Assembly: GCA_014728115.1 (NCBI GenBank)
Contig: WJME01000216.1
Location: forward strand, 1-32,005
Direction: 5' to 3'
Length of the DNA: 32,005 bases
DNA from: Candidatus Zhuqueibacterota bacterium
Lineage (GTDB): Bacteria > Zhuqueibacterota > Zhuqueibacteria > Residuimicrobiales > Oceaniaggregativiventaceae
The translations under genes and the position numbers were made by a program. Numbering within the stretch: position 1 is the stretch's first letter; each line of letters starts with the position of its first letter. The notes under the pieces are model-generated. The model was not told where the DNA came from. It made no database searches and saw only the letters and a program-made list of their open reading frames with translations. Positions 25,487 through 32,005 of the stretch are shown one piece after another.

Positions 25487-26716
25487 ATGAAACGTCTACT
25501 CATACTAGGGGCAGGAACGGCCGGTACGATCATGGCGAATAAGATGAGCGATCACCTCAATCCGGACGAGTGGCAAATAACCATTGTCGACAAGGAGCAG
25601 ACTCATTATTATCAACCGGGATTTCTGTTCATTCCCTTTAATATTTATTCACGGAATGATGTGATCAAGCCCAAACGCGATTATTTGCCCAAATCCGTAG
25701 AGTTGATCATGTCTGACATTGAGCTTATCGAACCGGAAGAAAACCGGGTAAAGTTGGCCAATAACCAGGTCATTCCTTATGACATTTTGATTGTTGCTAC
25801 GGGATCTGTGATCAAACCTGAAGAGACAGAAGGGCTTTCGAATGGCGACTGGTATGAAAATATATTCGAATTCTATACCCTGGAAGGGGCCTGTAAATTG
25901 CAAAATTTTTTACGGCACTGGCAAGGCGGAAAACTGGTCATGAATATTGTTGAAATGCCCATCAAATGCCCTGTTGCTCCGTTGGAATTTCTGTTTTTGG
26001 CCGATTGGTGGTTCACGGAGCAGGGTATTCGGGATAAAGTGGAGCTCGAGCTGGTCACCCCGCTGCCCGGAGCGTTTACCAAATCCATGGCTTCCAAGAT
26101 TCTGGGCTCTTTTTTGGAAAAGAAAAACATCAAAGTTGTGCCCGAGTTCAATATCGATTCCATAGATAGCGAAAACAATACTCTGGTTTCGTTTGATGAC
26201 CGTAAAATATCTTATGACCTCCTGGTTACAGTTCCGACAAATATGGGAGATGATCTTATCGAGCGGTCGAATATGGGTGATGAACTCAATTTTATTCCAA
26301 CTGATAAACATACACTGCAATCAAAGGCTCATGAAAATGTATTCGTCATCGGTGATGCAACAAACCTGCCCAGTTCCAAAGCTGGTTCTGTTGCCCACTT
26401 TCAAGCAGATATTCTGACCGACAATCTTGTGCGATATATCGACGGGTTGCCGTTGACAGAATCTTTTGACGGTCACGCCAACTGCTTTATCGAATCTGGC
26501 TTTGGTAAGGGATTGCTTATCGATTTTAATTATGATGTCGAGCCCTTGCCTGGTAAATTTCCTTTGCCTGGTGTTGGTCCTTTTTCCCTTTTGGAAGAGA
26601 CAAAAATGAATCACTGGGGAAAAATGATGTTTCGTTGGGTCTATTGGAATCTATTGCTAAAAGGTTCAGAGTTACCAATCGAGGCACAAATGAATATGGC
26701 CGGCAAACGTAAATAG
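25487..26716 (+). CDS. sqr: Sulfide:quinone oxidoreductase
   Basis: A 409-residue FAD enzyme that oxidises sulfide to polysulfide or persulfide and passes electrons to membrane quinone. The N-terminal dinucleotide site is GAGTAGT (8-14) and the second FAD motif is VFVIGDATNLP (286-296). Redox cysteines are Cys161 (MPIKCPVAP) and Cys333 (HANCFIESGFGKG), with a third at 136, the usual SQR layout. The C-terminus has an aromatic amphipathic stretch (WGKMMFRWVYWNLLLKG) for monotopic membrane binding. ATG 25487 follows AAAAGGAT; an ATG 39 bases earlier lacks such a site. It heads an operon with DUF1641, DsrC/TusE and DsrE proteins. A flavocytochrome-c-like sulfide dehydrogenase is the alternative, but it has no signal peptide or haem partner. 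Confidence 0.88.
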   Translation: MKRLLILGAGTAGTIMANKMSDHLNPDEWQITIVDKEQTHYYQPGFLFIPFNIYSRNDVIKPKRDYLPKSVELIMSDIELIEPEENRVKLANNQVIPYDILIVATGSVIKPEETEGLSNGDWYENIFEFYTLEGACKLQNFLRHWQGGKLVMNIVEMPIKCPVAPLEFLFLADWWFTEQGIRDKVELELVTPLPGAFTKSMASKILGSFLEKKNIKVVPEFNIDSIDSENNTLVSFDDRKISYDLLVTVPTNMGDDLIERSNMGDELNFIPTDKHTLQSKAHENVFVIGDATNLPSSKAGSVAHFQADILTDNLVRYIDGLPLTESFDGHANCFIESGFGKGLLIDFNYDVEPLPGKFPLPGVGPFSLLEETKMNHWGKMMFRWVYWNLLLKGSELPIEAQMNMAGKRK

Positions 26717-26728
26717 AGGAGGCAGGGC

Positions 26729-27406
26729 ATGGATAAAGATTTGGCAGCCCTTCATGAAAAAATGGATGCGATTGCCGAGAGACTGGACGCTATGGAGCGT
26801 CGCCAGCGCGAATGGGCGGAGCTTAAAAAAGATCTCACACCTATTGCCAATGACATGTTTAAAGCCACTGTCACTGAAATGGAAGAGATCTCTGAGCATT
26901 TTACGACAGATGACCTCGTATTTTTGCTCAAGCGATTATTGAGAAATACCCGCAATATCACGGTAATGCTGGAACAGATGGAAAGCGGCATGGATTTCGT
27001 ACGCGATGTCGCGCCGTTGTCCAAATCGATGTTTTCCAGTACTATGGAAACATTAGATGACTTTGAAAAGCGGGGTTATTTTGGCTTTATGAAAAGAACA
27101 TTTGAGGTATTCGACCGCATCGTGACCTCATTTAGTGAAGACGATGTGCGACAATTGGGTGACAATATTGTGCTCATTCTGAATACCGTGAAAGAACTGA
27201 CTCAACCGGAAATATTAAACACCGTCCAAAATGCATTGACCGTTTACCGTAATCTCGATGTCACACCGCCGGAAAATGTTTCCCTCCTGGGATTGTTAAA
27301 AGAATTGAACGATCCACAGGTTCGCAAGGGAATGGCAATGGCGTTGTCGATGTTGAAAAAAATATCCGCCGATATGGTGGAACAAAAACAACAGAATTCT
27401 GTTTGA
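26729..27406 (+). CDS. DUF1641-family protein
   Basis: A 225-residue helical cytoplasmic protein. Residues 1-40 are a predicted coiled coil (LAALHEKMDAIAERLDAMER). The DUF1641 signature lies at the C-terminus (LLKELNDPQVRKGMAMALSMLKK). It has no cysteine, no membrane segment and no known enzyme motif. DUF1641 genes recur next to sulfide:quinone oxidoreductase and heterodisulfide-reductase-like genes in bacteria and archaea, so a role as accessory or membrane-docking subunit is likely. AGAGGAGG precedes the ATG, 12 bases after sqr. Confidence 0.85.
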   Translation: MDKDLAALHEKMDAIAERLDAMERRQREWAELKKDLTPIANDMFKATVTEMEEISEHFTTDDLVFLLKRLLRNTRNITVMLEQMESGMDFVRDVAPLSKSMFSSTMETLDDFEKRGYFGFMKRTFEVFDRIVTSFSEDDVRQLGDNIVLILNTVKELTQPEILNTVQNALTVYRNLDVTPPENVSLLGLLKELNDPQVRKGMAMALSMLKKISADMVEQKQQNSV

Positions 27407-27437
27407 TATACACTTTTTATTCAGAGGAGGTTTTAAA

Positions 27438-27755
27438 ATGAGTTCTAAAGAAATCGCCGGACGTCAAATAAATGTTGATAACGAAGGCTTTTTGACCGAT
27501 CCCGAACAATGGGATAAGGAAATCGCGAACCAACTTGCTGCAGAAGAAGGTATACCCGAACTCAAAGAGGACCATTGGAAGGTTATAGAGTTTATGCGCA
27601 AGGATTATAAAGAAAACGCACAGATACCGACAATTCGACGCATGAAAAAGGTCGGAGGCATCGATACCAAGATGCTGTATGAGCTCTTTCCCAAAGGGCC
27701 AGCGAAAAAGGCTGCGCGCATTTCAGGATTATCCAAACCACAGGGTTGTGTTTGA
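27438..27755 (+). CDS. tusE: DsrC/TusE-family sulfur carrier, single-cysteine form
   Basis: A 105-residue cytoplasmic sulfur-relay protein of the DsrC/TusE/DsvC family. Diagnostic stretches are FMRKDY (52-57), LYELFPKGPAKKA (80-92) and the C-terminal arm GLSKPQGCV. The penultimate Cys104 (Cys A) carries persulfide in the family. The second redox cysteine of true DsrC, 11 residues earlier, is Ala93 here. This makes it TusE-like in cysteine content, unable to form the intramolecular disulfide or trisulfide of DsrC. AGAGGAGG lies before the ATG. The sqr-DUF1641-DsrE setting points to sulfide-derived persulfide, not the tRNA-thiolation tusBCD set, as its partner. Confidence 0.92.
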   Translation: MSSKEIAGRQINVDNEGFLTDPEQWDKEIANQLAAEEGIPELKEDHWKVIEFMRKDYKENAQIPTIRRMKKVGGIDTKMLYELFPKGPAKKAARISGLSKPQGCV

Positions 27756-27762
27756 TTCTCTC

Positions 27763-27789
27763 TTTGTGCACAAAAAATTAATGTACAAT
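27763..27789. promoter_or_regulatory. Palindrome and -10-like box between tusE and dsrE-like genes
   Basis: TTTGTGCACAAA (27763-27774) is a perfect 12-base palindrome. TACAAT at 27784-27789 matches five of six -10 bases, about 30 bases before the DsrE-like ATG. There is no good -35. It could be an internal promoter/operator or a chance palindrome. Confidence 0.25.
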
Positions 27790-27818
27790 AGTCATTGCAC
27801 CAGTACTGGAGAAAAAAT

Positions 27819-28289
27819 ATGGCTGCAGATGCAGTAAATAAAGTCTCAATTGTCATTTCCAAAGGGTCGCTCGATAGTGTGTATCCGGGCCTGATCATGG
27901 CCAACGGTGCCCGCATGGAAGGTATTGAGGCGACTTTATTTTTTACTTTTTTCGGACTCGAAGCGATCATGAAAAAAAGAGCTGATAAACTAAAGGTCCC
28001 CACCGTAGGCAATCCGGCAATGCATATGCCTTCCCTTGTGGGGATGCTTCCCGGTGTCTCTGGCTTTGCCACTTTTATGATGAAAAAAGAGATGGACAAA
28101 CTGGATATCCCGCCGGTAGGCGAGTTTATCGAGATGATCAAAGATGCAGGCGCTGATCTCTATGCCTGCAAAGCCACTGTGGATATGTTCAAGCTGACCA
28201 TGGATGATTTCTTGCCGCAGGTCGATGATATTATCAATGTCGGCACTTTTTATGAAAAATCCGCTGGCGCCCAGATTATATTTACCTGA
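27819..28289 (+). CDS. DsrE/DsrF/DrsH-like sulfurtransferase
   Basis: A 156-residue cytoplasmic protein of the DsrE-like family (PF13686-type). The N-terminus reads VSIVISKGSLDSVYPGLIMA. The middle has FFTFFGLEAI and the proline/glycine-rich MHMPSLVGMLPG. The single conserved Cys117 sits in ADLYACKATVDMF, the persulfide-bearing site of such proteins. GGAG seven bases before ATG 27819 decides this start over one 24 bases upstream. It ends the sqr operon at a strong terminator. The likely job is to pass sulfane sulfur between SQR products and the TusE-like carrier. A separate exported DsrE protein lies in the copper operon. Confidence 0.88.
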   Translation: MAADAVNKVSIVISKGSLDSVYPGLIMANGARMEGIEATLFFTFFGLEAIMKKRADKLKVPTVGNPAMHMPSLVGMLPGVSGFATFMMKKEMDKLDIPPVGEFIEMIKDAGADLYACKATVDMFKLTMDDFLPQVDDIINVGTFYEKSAGAQIIFT

Positions 28290-28298
28290 CGATATGAG

Positions 28299-28330
28299 AC
28301 AGCCGGTCGATTGACCGGCTGTTCCTTTTC
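28299..28330 (+). terminator. Terminator of the sqr operon
   Basis: ACAGCCGGTC (28299-28308), loop GATT, GACCGGCTGT (28313-28322), then TCCTTTTC. The perfect 10-base stem lies nine bases after the dsrE-like stop. It also lies next to the end of the convergent M16 operon and may serve both strands. Confidence 0.88.
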
Positions 28331-29787
28331 TATAATTCAGGCAATGGTCCCAAAATATCACTGATGTTATAAACCTCGATCTCTCCCCAGTTCAGGGCCT
28401 GAATCTCAGGTTTTATGGTATTCACATCCCCTACCACAATAATGGTCATGTCTTTCCATGCAATCGTTTCTCTGGCACTGGTGACCACCTCATTTTTGCT
28501 CACAGAAAGAATATCCTGAATATAGGTGTTGAAATAATCCTCAGGCAAATCATATAATCCCCATTCTTCCAGCTCTGTCGCGATCTGAGAAGCGGTTTGA
28601 AAATTTCTCGGGTAACGTAGAGCAACATAATTTTTTGCCCGATCCAGATCTTTACGGGATATTTCGGTAATACCCGTGATCTCTTTTTTAAATTCGGTCA
28701 GAGCCGCTGCAGTGACGTCGGTACCCACCGAAGAGTAGGCCAGAAACGGACCTGGTTCAGTATAATAAAAGAATATCGAACCTGCACCATACGTATACCC
28801 ATGCTCTTCCCGCAAATTGGAATTCAGTCTGGACGTAAACGATCCTCCCAACAGCGTATTCATGACCACCAATGCATAATAGTCATCAGTATAGCGGGAT
28901 ACCCCGATTTTTCCGATACGAATGACAGATTGAGGAGCTCCTGGCTTGTCTATCAGGATAATTTTGGGCTCTTGATTTTTCGGTTGCGGAAGATCTGTCT
29001 GGGGTTTATCACCTGTTTGCCAATTTTGAAAATAATGATTCAGGGCAGTCTGAATATCTTCCGCATCACTATCTCCGACCACGACGATAAATGCATTATT
29101 CGAAATAAAATGACGCTGATAAAAATCCCTGATATCGTTTACCGTGATGCCACGGATCTCTTTTTCCGATCCGATACGTGTCTTCCCATAGGGGTGCTGC
29201 TCTCCATAAAGAGAGTGATAAAAACCGACCGTCGCAATGGTATTGGGCTCGTCATGCCATTGCAACAGTTGATTGAGTCTTTCGAGCTGCAATCGCTGCA
29301 ATTCGGTTTCAGGAAATTGCGGCCTCAGAATGATATCGCTCAGCAATTCAAGGCTCTTTTCTATTTGTGAGACCGGACAATTGAGTGAAACCGTTGTGGC
29401 ATGATGGCCGGCACTTGTGGAGATATTGGCTCCCAAAAAGTCGATTGCATCGGCCAGTGCTAAAGCATCCCGTTCACCTGCTCCTTCATCGAGCATGTCG
29501 GCGACCAGCGTTGCCAATCCTGTTTTGCTTTTTGGATCATCAACGCGTCCGGACCGGAGAATCACATTGACTTGTATCAGAGGCACCTGACTTTTTTGCA
29601 TATAAATAACGGGTATGCCATTTGAAAGCGTAAATTTTTCCATTTTTGGCAGGGTGAGAACAGGAGGGGGGCCCAGGTCCGGGGGTGCTGATCTGTCTGG
29701 TTCCTGTGCCATTGCCGGTAAAGAAAACCACAGCAAGCCGAGCAAGCATAGTGCAACATTTTTATGTGTTAATCTTGAAATGAACAT
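28330..29787 (-). CDS. M16-family peptidase homologue, catalytically inactive
   Basis: A 485-residue exported protein of the M16 (insulinase/processing peptidase) family with a signal peptide (about 1-28) and both M16 domains. The zinc motif HxxEH is missing; the matching stretch is GLATLVADMLDEGAG (90-104). It keeps the C-domain RLNSNLREEHGYTYGAG, with the Arg/Tyr residues that bind substrate. Such halves pair with an active M16 partner, like the two subunits of processing peptidases. AGGAG before the ATG overlaps the stop codon of the upstream active gene, so the pair is translationally coupled. It lies second in the operon, just before the shared hairpin. Confidence 0.88.
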   Translation of the reverse strand: MFISRLTHKNVALCLLGLLWFSLPAMAQEPDRSAPPDLGPPPVLTLPKMEKFTLSNGIPVIYMQKSQVPLIQVNVILRSGRVDDPKSKTGLATLVADMLDEGAGERDALALADAIDFLGANISTSAGHHATTVSLNCPVSQIEKSLELLSDIILRPQFPETELQRLQLERLNQLLQWHDEPNTIATVGFYHSLYGEQHPYGKTRIGSEKEIRGITVNDIRDFYQRHFISNNAFIVVVGDSDAEDIQTALNHYFQNWQTGDKPQTDLPQPKNQEPKIILIDKPGAPQSVIRIGKIGVSRYTDDYYALVVMNTLLGGSFTSRLNSNLREEHGYTYGAGSIFFYYTEPGPFLAYSSVGTDVTAAALTEFKKEITGITEISRKDLDRAKNYVALRYPRNFQTASQIATELEEWGLYDLPEDYFNTYIQDILSVSKNEVVTSARETIAWKDMTIIVVGDVNTIKPEIQALNWGEIEVYNISDILGPLPEL

Positions 29788-29796
29788 ATCAATCTC

Positions 29797-31143
29797 CTAT
29801 TTGGCCAGTTCACGTTTTTCCTCAGGTACAATAGACAGGACAACCCTGTTGGGTGTCAACACCTGCCTGGCAATCGCCTGAATATCGACCGGGTCGAGTG
29901 CAGTATACCGGCTCAGATCTTCCTGGAAATAGTCCGGATTGCCTGTAAAAAAATAATAGTTGTTCAGCTGATCGGCTTTTCCCCCAAATCCGCCAATGTT
30001 TTCAATGCGTCTGAGGAAATTGGCTTGTATTTGGTTGACGGATCGCTGCACTTCTCTGTTAGTGGGGGGGTGGCTTTGTATTTTCGCCAATTCGAGATCG
30101 ATGACCGACAACAATGAATCCAGTTTTATTCCTGGCCGGGCCGTCGACTGAATGATGAACGAGGAGCCCAGATCGCGCGAGTATTGATAAGCATAGACAT
30201 CCTGAGCGATCTGCAGGTCGTAAACGAGCCGTTTGTACAATCTCGAGTTCTTTCCGTCTGACAGAACCGAAGAAAGGACATCACATTCTGCATCTCCGGG
30301 GTGATAATAGGACGGTGAATGCCAGGCCAGATAAATTCGGGGGAGCTGAACCTTGTCTTCCAATACAATTTCTTTGGATTCAATGAGAAACGCAGCCGGA
30401 GGAGCCTGAGGAGGCACCGGAGGCCCTGCAGAGATGGCGCCGAACCACTTTTCTACGAGCAGACGGGTTGTATCGATGTCAATGTCCCCAGCGATGGCCA
30501 GGCTGGCATTATTGGGACCATAATACGACTGAAAGAAATTCACCACATCTTCATAGCTTGCTGCGTCCAGGTCTTGCATGGAACCGATCGTTGGCCAGTG
30601 ATAGGGGTGATTTGCAGGATAGAGATTTTCAAACAGTGTGATAAACGCCATTCCGTAAGGTCGGTTTTCATAGCTTTGTCTGCGTTCATTCTTGACGACA
30701 TTTCGTTGACCCTCGACGACATCCGGATTCATCGCTTCCAGCAGATATCCCATCCGATCCGACTCTAGAAAAAGCGCCAGTTCAAGTGCATTCTTGGGAA
30801 TGTTTTCCCAGTAATTCGTGCGATCAGAGGTGGTAGAGCCATTGTTGTCTCCTCCAGCAGCTTCCAACCAGCGGTCAAACATGCCTTCGGGTACATGTTG
30901 TGATCCTTCGAACATGATATGTTCGAACAAGTGCGCAAAACCGGTTCTGCCGGGTTTTTCCCGTCCGGATCCGACATGATACCATACATTTACGCTGACA
31001 GTAGGTGTCGATGAATCCTGATGGAGGATAACGTTCAAGCCATTATCCAGTTTATACTGCTGGTAAGGCACGCTCAGGCGCAGGTTCTCTCCCTGTGCCC
31101 ACAAACTGGAAAAGGTGACAAGAAGGATCCAAATCTTTCTCAT
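29797..31143 (-). CDS. M16-family zinc metallopeptidase, active subunit
   Basis: A 448-residue exported peptidase with a signal peptide (about 1-17). The inverted zinc motif HLFEH (His71, Glu74, His75) is present. A downstream Glu (about 153 in VVKNERRQ) is the third zinc ligand by spacing. The second M16 domain follows to the C-terminus (QVLTPNRVVLSIVPEEKR). It should cut peptides in the periplasm as a heterodimer with the inactive homologue. AAAGGAGATCTC precedes the ATG, and a promoter-like sequence lies 40 bases further up. Confidence 0.93.
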   Translation of the reverse strand: MRKIWILLVTFSSLWAQGENLRLSVPYQQYKLDNGLNVILHQDSSTPTVSVNVWYHVGSGREKPGRTGFAHLFEHIMFEGSQHVPEGMFDRWLEAAGGDNNGSTTSDRTNYWENIPKNALELALFLESDRMGYLLEAMNPDVVEGQRNVVKNERRQSYENRPYGMAFITLFENLYPANHPYHWPTIGSMQDLDAASYEDVVNFFQSYYGPNNASLAIAGDIDIDTTRLLVEKWFGAISAGPPVPPQAPPAAFLIESKEIVLEDKVQLPRIYLAWHSPSYYHPGDAECDVLSSVLSDGKNSRLYKRLVYDLQIAQDVYAYQYSRDLGSSFIIQSTARPGIKLDSLLSVIDLELAKIQSHPPTNREVQRSVNQIQANFLRRIENIGGFGGKADQLNNYYFFTGNPDYFQEDLSRYTALDPVDIQAIARQVLTPNRVVLSIVPEEKRELAK

Positions 31144-31182
31144 GAGATCTCCTTTAGATTGCTCGATTCACTCATTTTTCTT

Positions 31183-31211
31183 ATAATACTCGATACGAAA
31201 ACCATTGGAAA
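31183..31211 (-). promoter_or_regulatory. Putative promoter of the M16 operon
   Basis: On the minus strand TTTCCA (complement of 31206-31211), 17 bases, then TATTAT (complement of 31183-31188). It lies about 40 bases before the M16 start codon and has four of six and five of six consensus matches. Confidence 0.45.
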
Positions 31212-31440
31212 TTGATTCGTTTATCACATATGTGTGTCCTTTTCAAGCAATTCATCTGTGAATTCAACCTGGTTTTTTATCAGATTGGCAGGTCTGGTGC
31301 TGTTACCCGTTTAACTGTTTTGGTTCTGTGACAGGACGGATTTCTGTTCATTTAATCAGCAGACACGACCTTTTTTCCTTGAACAAGGTGCATAAAAAAT
31401 GTAGATTAGAGAAACTCTATTCCAATATAAAGAAAAGAAA
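31212..31440. other. Divergent intergenic region before the rhamnosidase-like gene
   Basis: AT-rich, with no gene seen. It should hold the plus-strand promoter. There is a short TAGAG/CTCTA inverted repeat at 31407-31419 and an A/G-rich AGAAAAG just before the ATG; neither is strong. Confidence 0.4.
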
Positions 31441-32005
31441 ATGATGACACACTATTATTCTCTCGCTTTACTGATGGTTACATTGCTGTTTGCCCAATCC
31501 GAAACTCCCAAAGTCCCGGCTCCTGCCGATTTGAGGATTGATCTGATCAGAGATTCTGATCAGCTGACGATCAATGGTTATCCTGCCTCTGCCCGATTAT
31601 CCGAGCTGTCCTCGATTGTCGAACCTTTTCAAGTGCCTGAAATACGCAATACTCGTCCCCGATTCTCGTGGCAAATCGAACAATCGGGGAAAAATATTCA
31701 GCAAAAGGCATATCAGATTCTTGTGGCAACGGATAGAGAGAAATGTCTGGCATTCGAACCCGATATGTGGGATTCAGGAGTAATAAACTCTTTTGCTTCG
31801 AGCTCTATTCCCTATAACGGCAAAGCCTTGCAACCGGATTCTGTCTATTTTTGGACCGTCAGGACATTGTGCGAACAATGGAGCCCGTTTGCAGAGCCCA
31901 TGGGGTTTAAAATGGCAGCTGAGCCGGCGAACGAGACCAGTACCTATCCTTTGCAAAAGACAAAAGTCTCACCACAATCCATCAGGCAGAGAGCCGTGGA
32001 TACCC
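31441..32005 (+). CDS. Alpha-L-rhamnosidase-like protein (GH78), partial
   Basis: The frame runs open from ATG 31441 to the window edge (188 codons, no stop), so only the N-terminus is here. A signal peptide (about 1-18) is followed by the N-terminal beta-sandwich typical of bacterial alpha-L-rhamnosidases: RPRFSWQI, KAYQILVATD, MWDSGVINS, then LQPDSVYFWTVRT. The GH78 catalytic barrel would lie outside the window. The enzyme would free L-rhamnose from pectin or other glycans. Two ATG codons begin the frame; an AGAAAAG is the only ribosome-binding hint. The N-terminal layout is distinctive, but the catalytic part is unseen. Confidence 0.75.
   Translation, partial: MMTHYYSLALLMVTLLFAQSETPKVPAPADLRIDLIRDSDQLTINGYPASARLSELSSIVEPFQVPEIRNTRPRFSWQIEQSGKNIQQKAYQILVATDREKCLAFEPDMWDSGVINSFASSSIPYNGKALQPDSVYFWTVRTLCEQWSPFAEPMGFKMAAEPANETSTYPLQKTKVSPQSIRQRAVDT

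Overview
The window (32 kb, moderate GC) reads as chromosome of a free-living Gram-negative bacterium of the FCB superphylum, most like Calditrichota/KSB1-type lineages. This placement is inferred from a C-terminal NYPNPFNP-type secretion/sorting module, Tat and Bacteroidota-style lipoprotein signals, many secreted sulfatase/glycosidase/esterase families, multihaem cytochromes and DsrE/DsrC-type sulfur proteins. No rRNA, tRNA, CRISPR array, transposase or phage gene was seen. Genes are tightly packed, in short operons that often end in clear hairpins.

Layout. (1) 59-3222, minus strand: an operon for an outer-membrane beta-barrel, a 12-haem periplasmic cytochrome and an 11-haem lipoprotein cytochrome. 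It ends in a strong terminator and looks like a porin-cytochrome conduit for electrons across the outer membrane. (2) 3726-9758, plus: a ROK regulator, then an eIF2B-like protein, MFS exporter, serine hydrolase and Tat-exported sulfatase, the last two translationally coupled. (3) 9792-12308, minus: a large secreted phosphodiester-glycosidase (NAGPA) protein with Ig-like domains and a sorting domain. (4) 12398-21653, plus: a tandem alpha/beta-hydrolase esterase, CopZ and CopA, an exported DsrE-like protein, then a sugar block (DUF1080, DUF5060/DUF4038 apiosidase-like, xylose isomerase) closed by a terminator. (5) 21687-25226, plus: a metallophosphoesterase/PQQ-propeller lipoprotein, a zinc-ribbon protein and a 2-hydroxyacid dehydrogenase, closed by a terminator. 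(6) 25487-28289, plus: sulfide:quinone oxidoreductase, DUF1641, DsrC/TusE and DsrE-like, a compact sulfide-oxidation/sulfur-relay operon closed by a terminator. (7) 28330-31143, minus: an inactive and an active M16 peptidase. (8) 31441-end, plus: the start of an alpha-L-rhamnosidase-like (GH78) gene cut by the window edge.

How they work together (inference). The organism seems to scavenge plant- or algal-type glycans (sulfatase, esterase, apiosidase-like, rhamnosidase-like, xylose isomerase) and also oxidises sulfide into the quinone pool. Electrons may leave through the multihaem outer-membrane conduit. The two most interesting systems are that conduit, with its four tandem di-haem repeats and CX3CH site, and the SQR-DUF1641-DsrC-DsrE operon, whose DsrC-like protein has lost the second redox cysteine.
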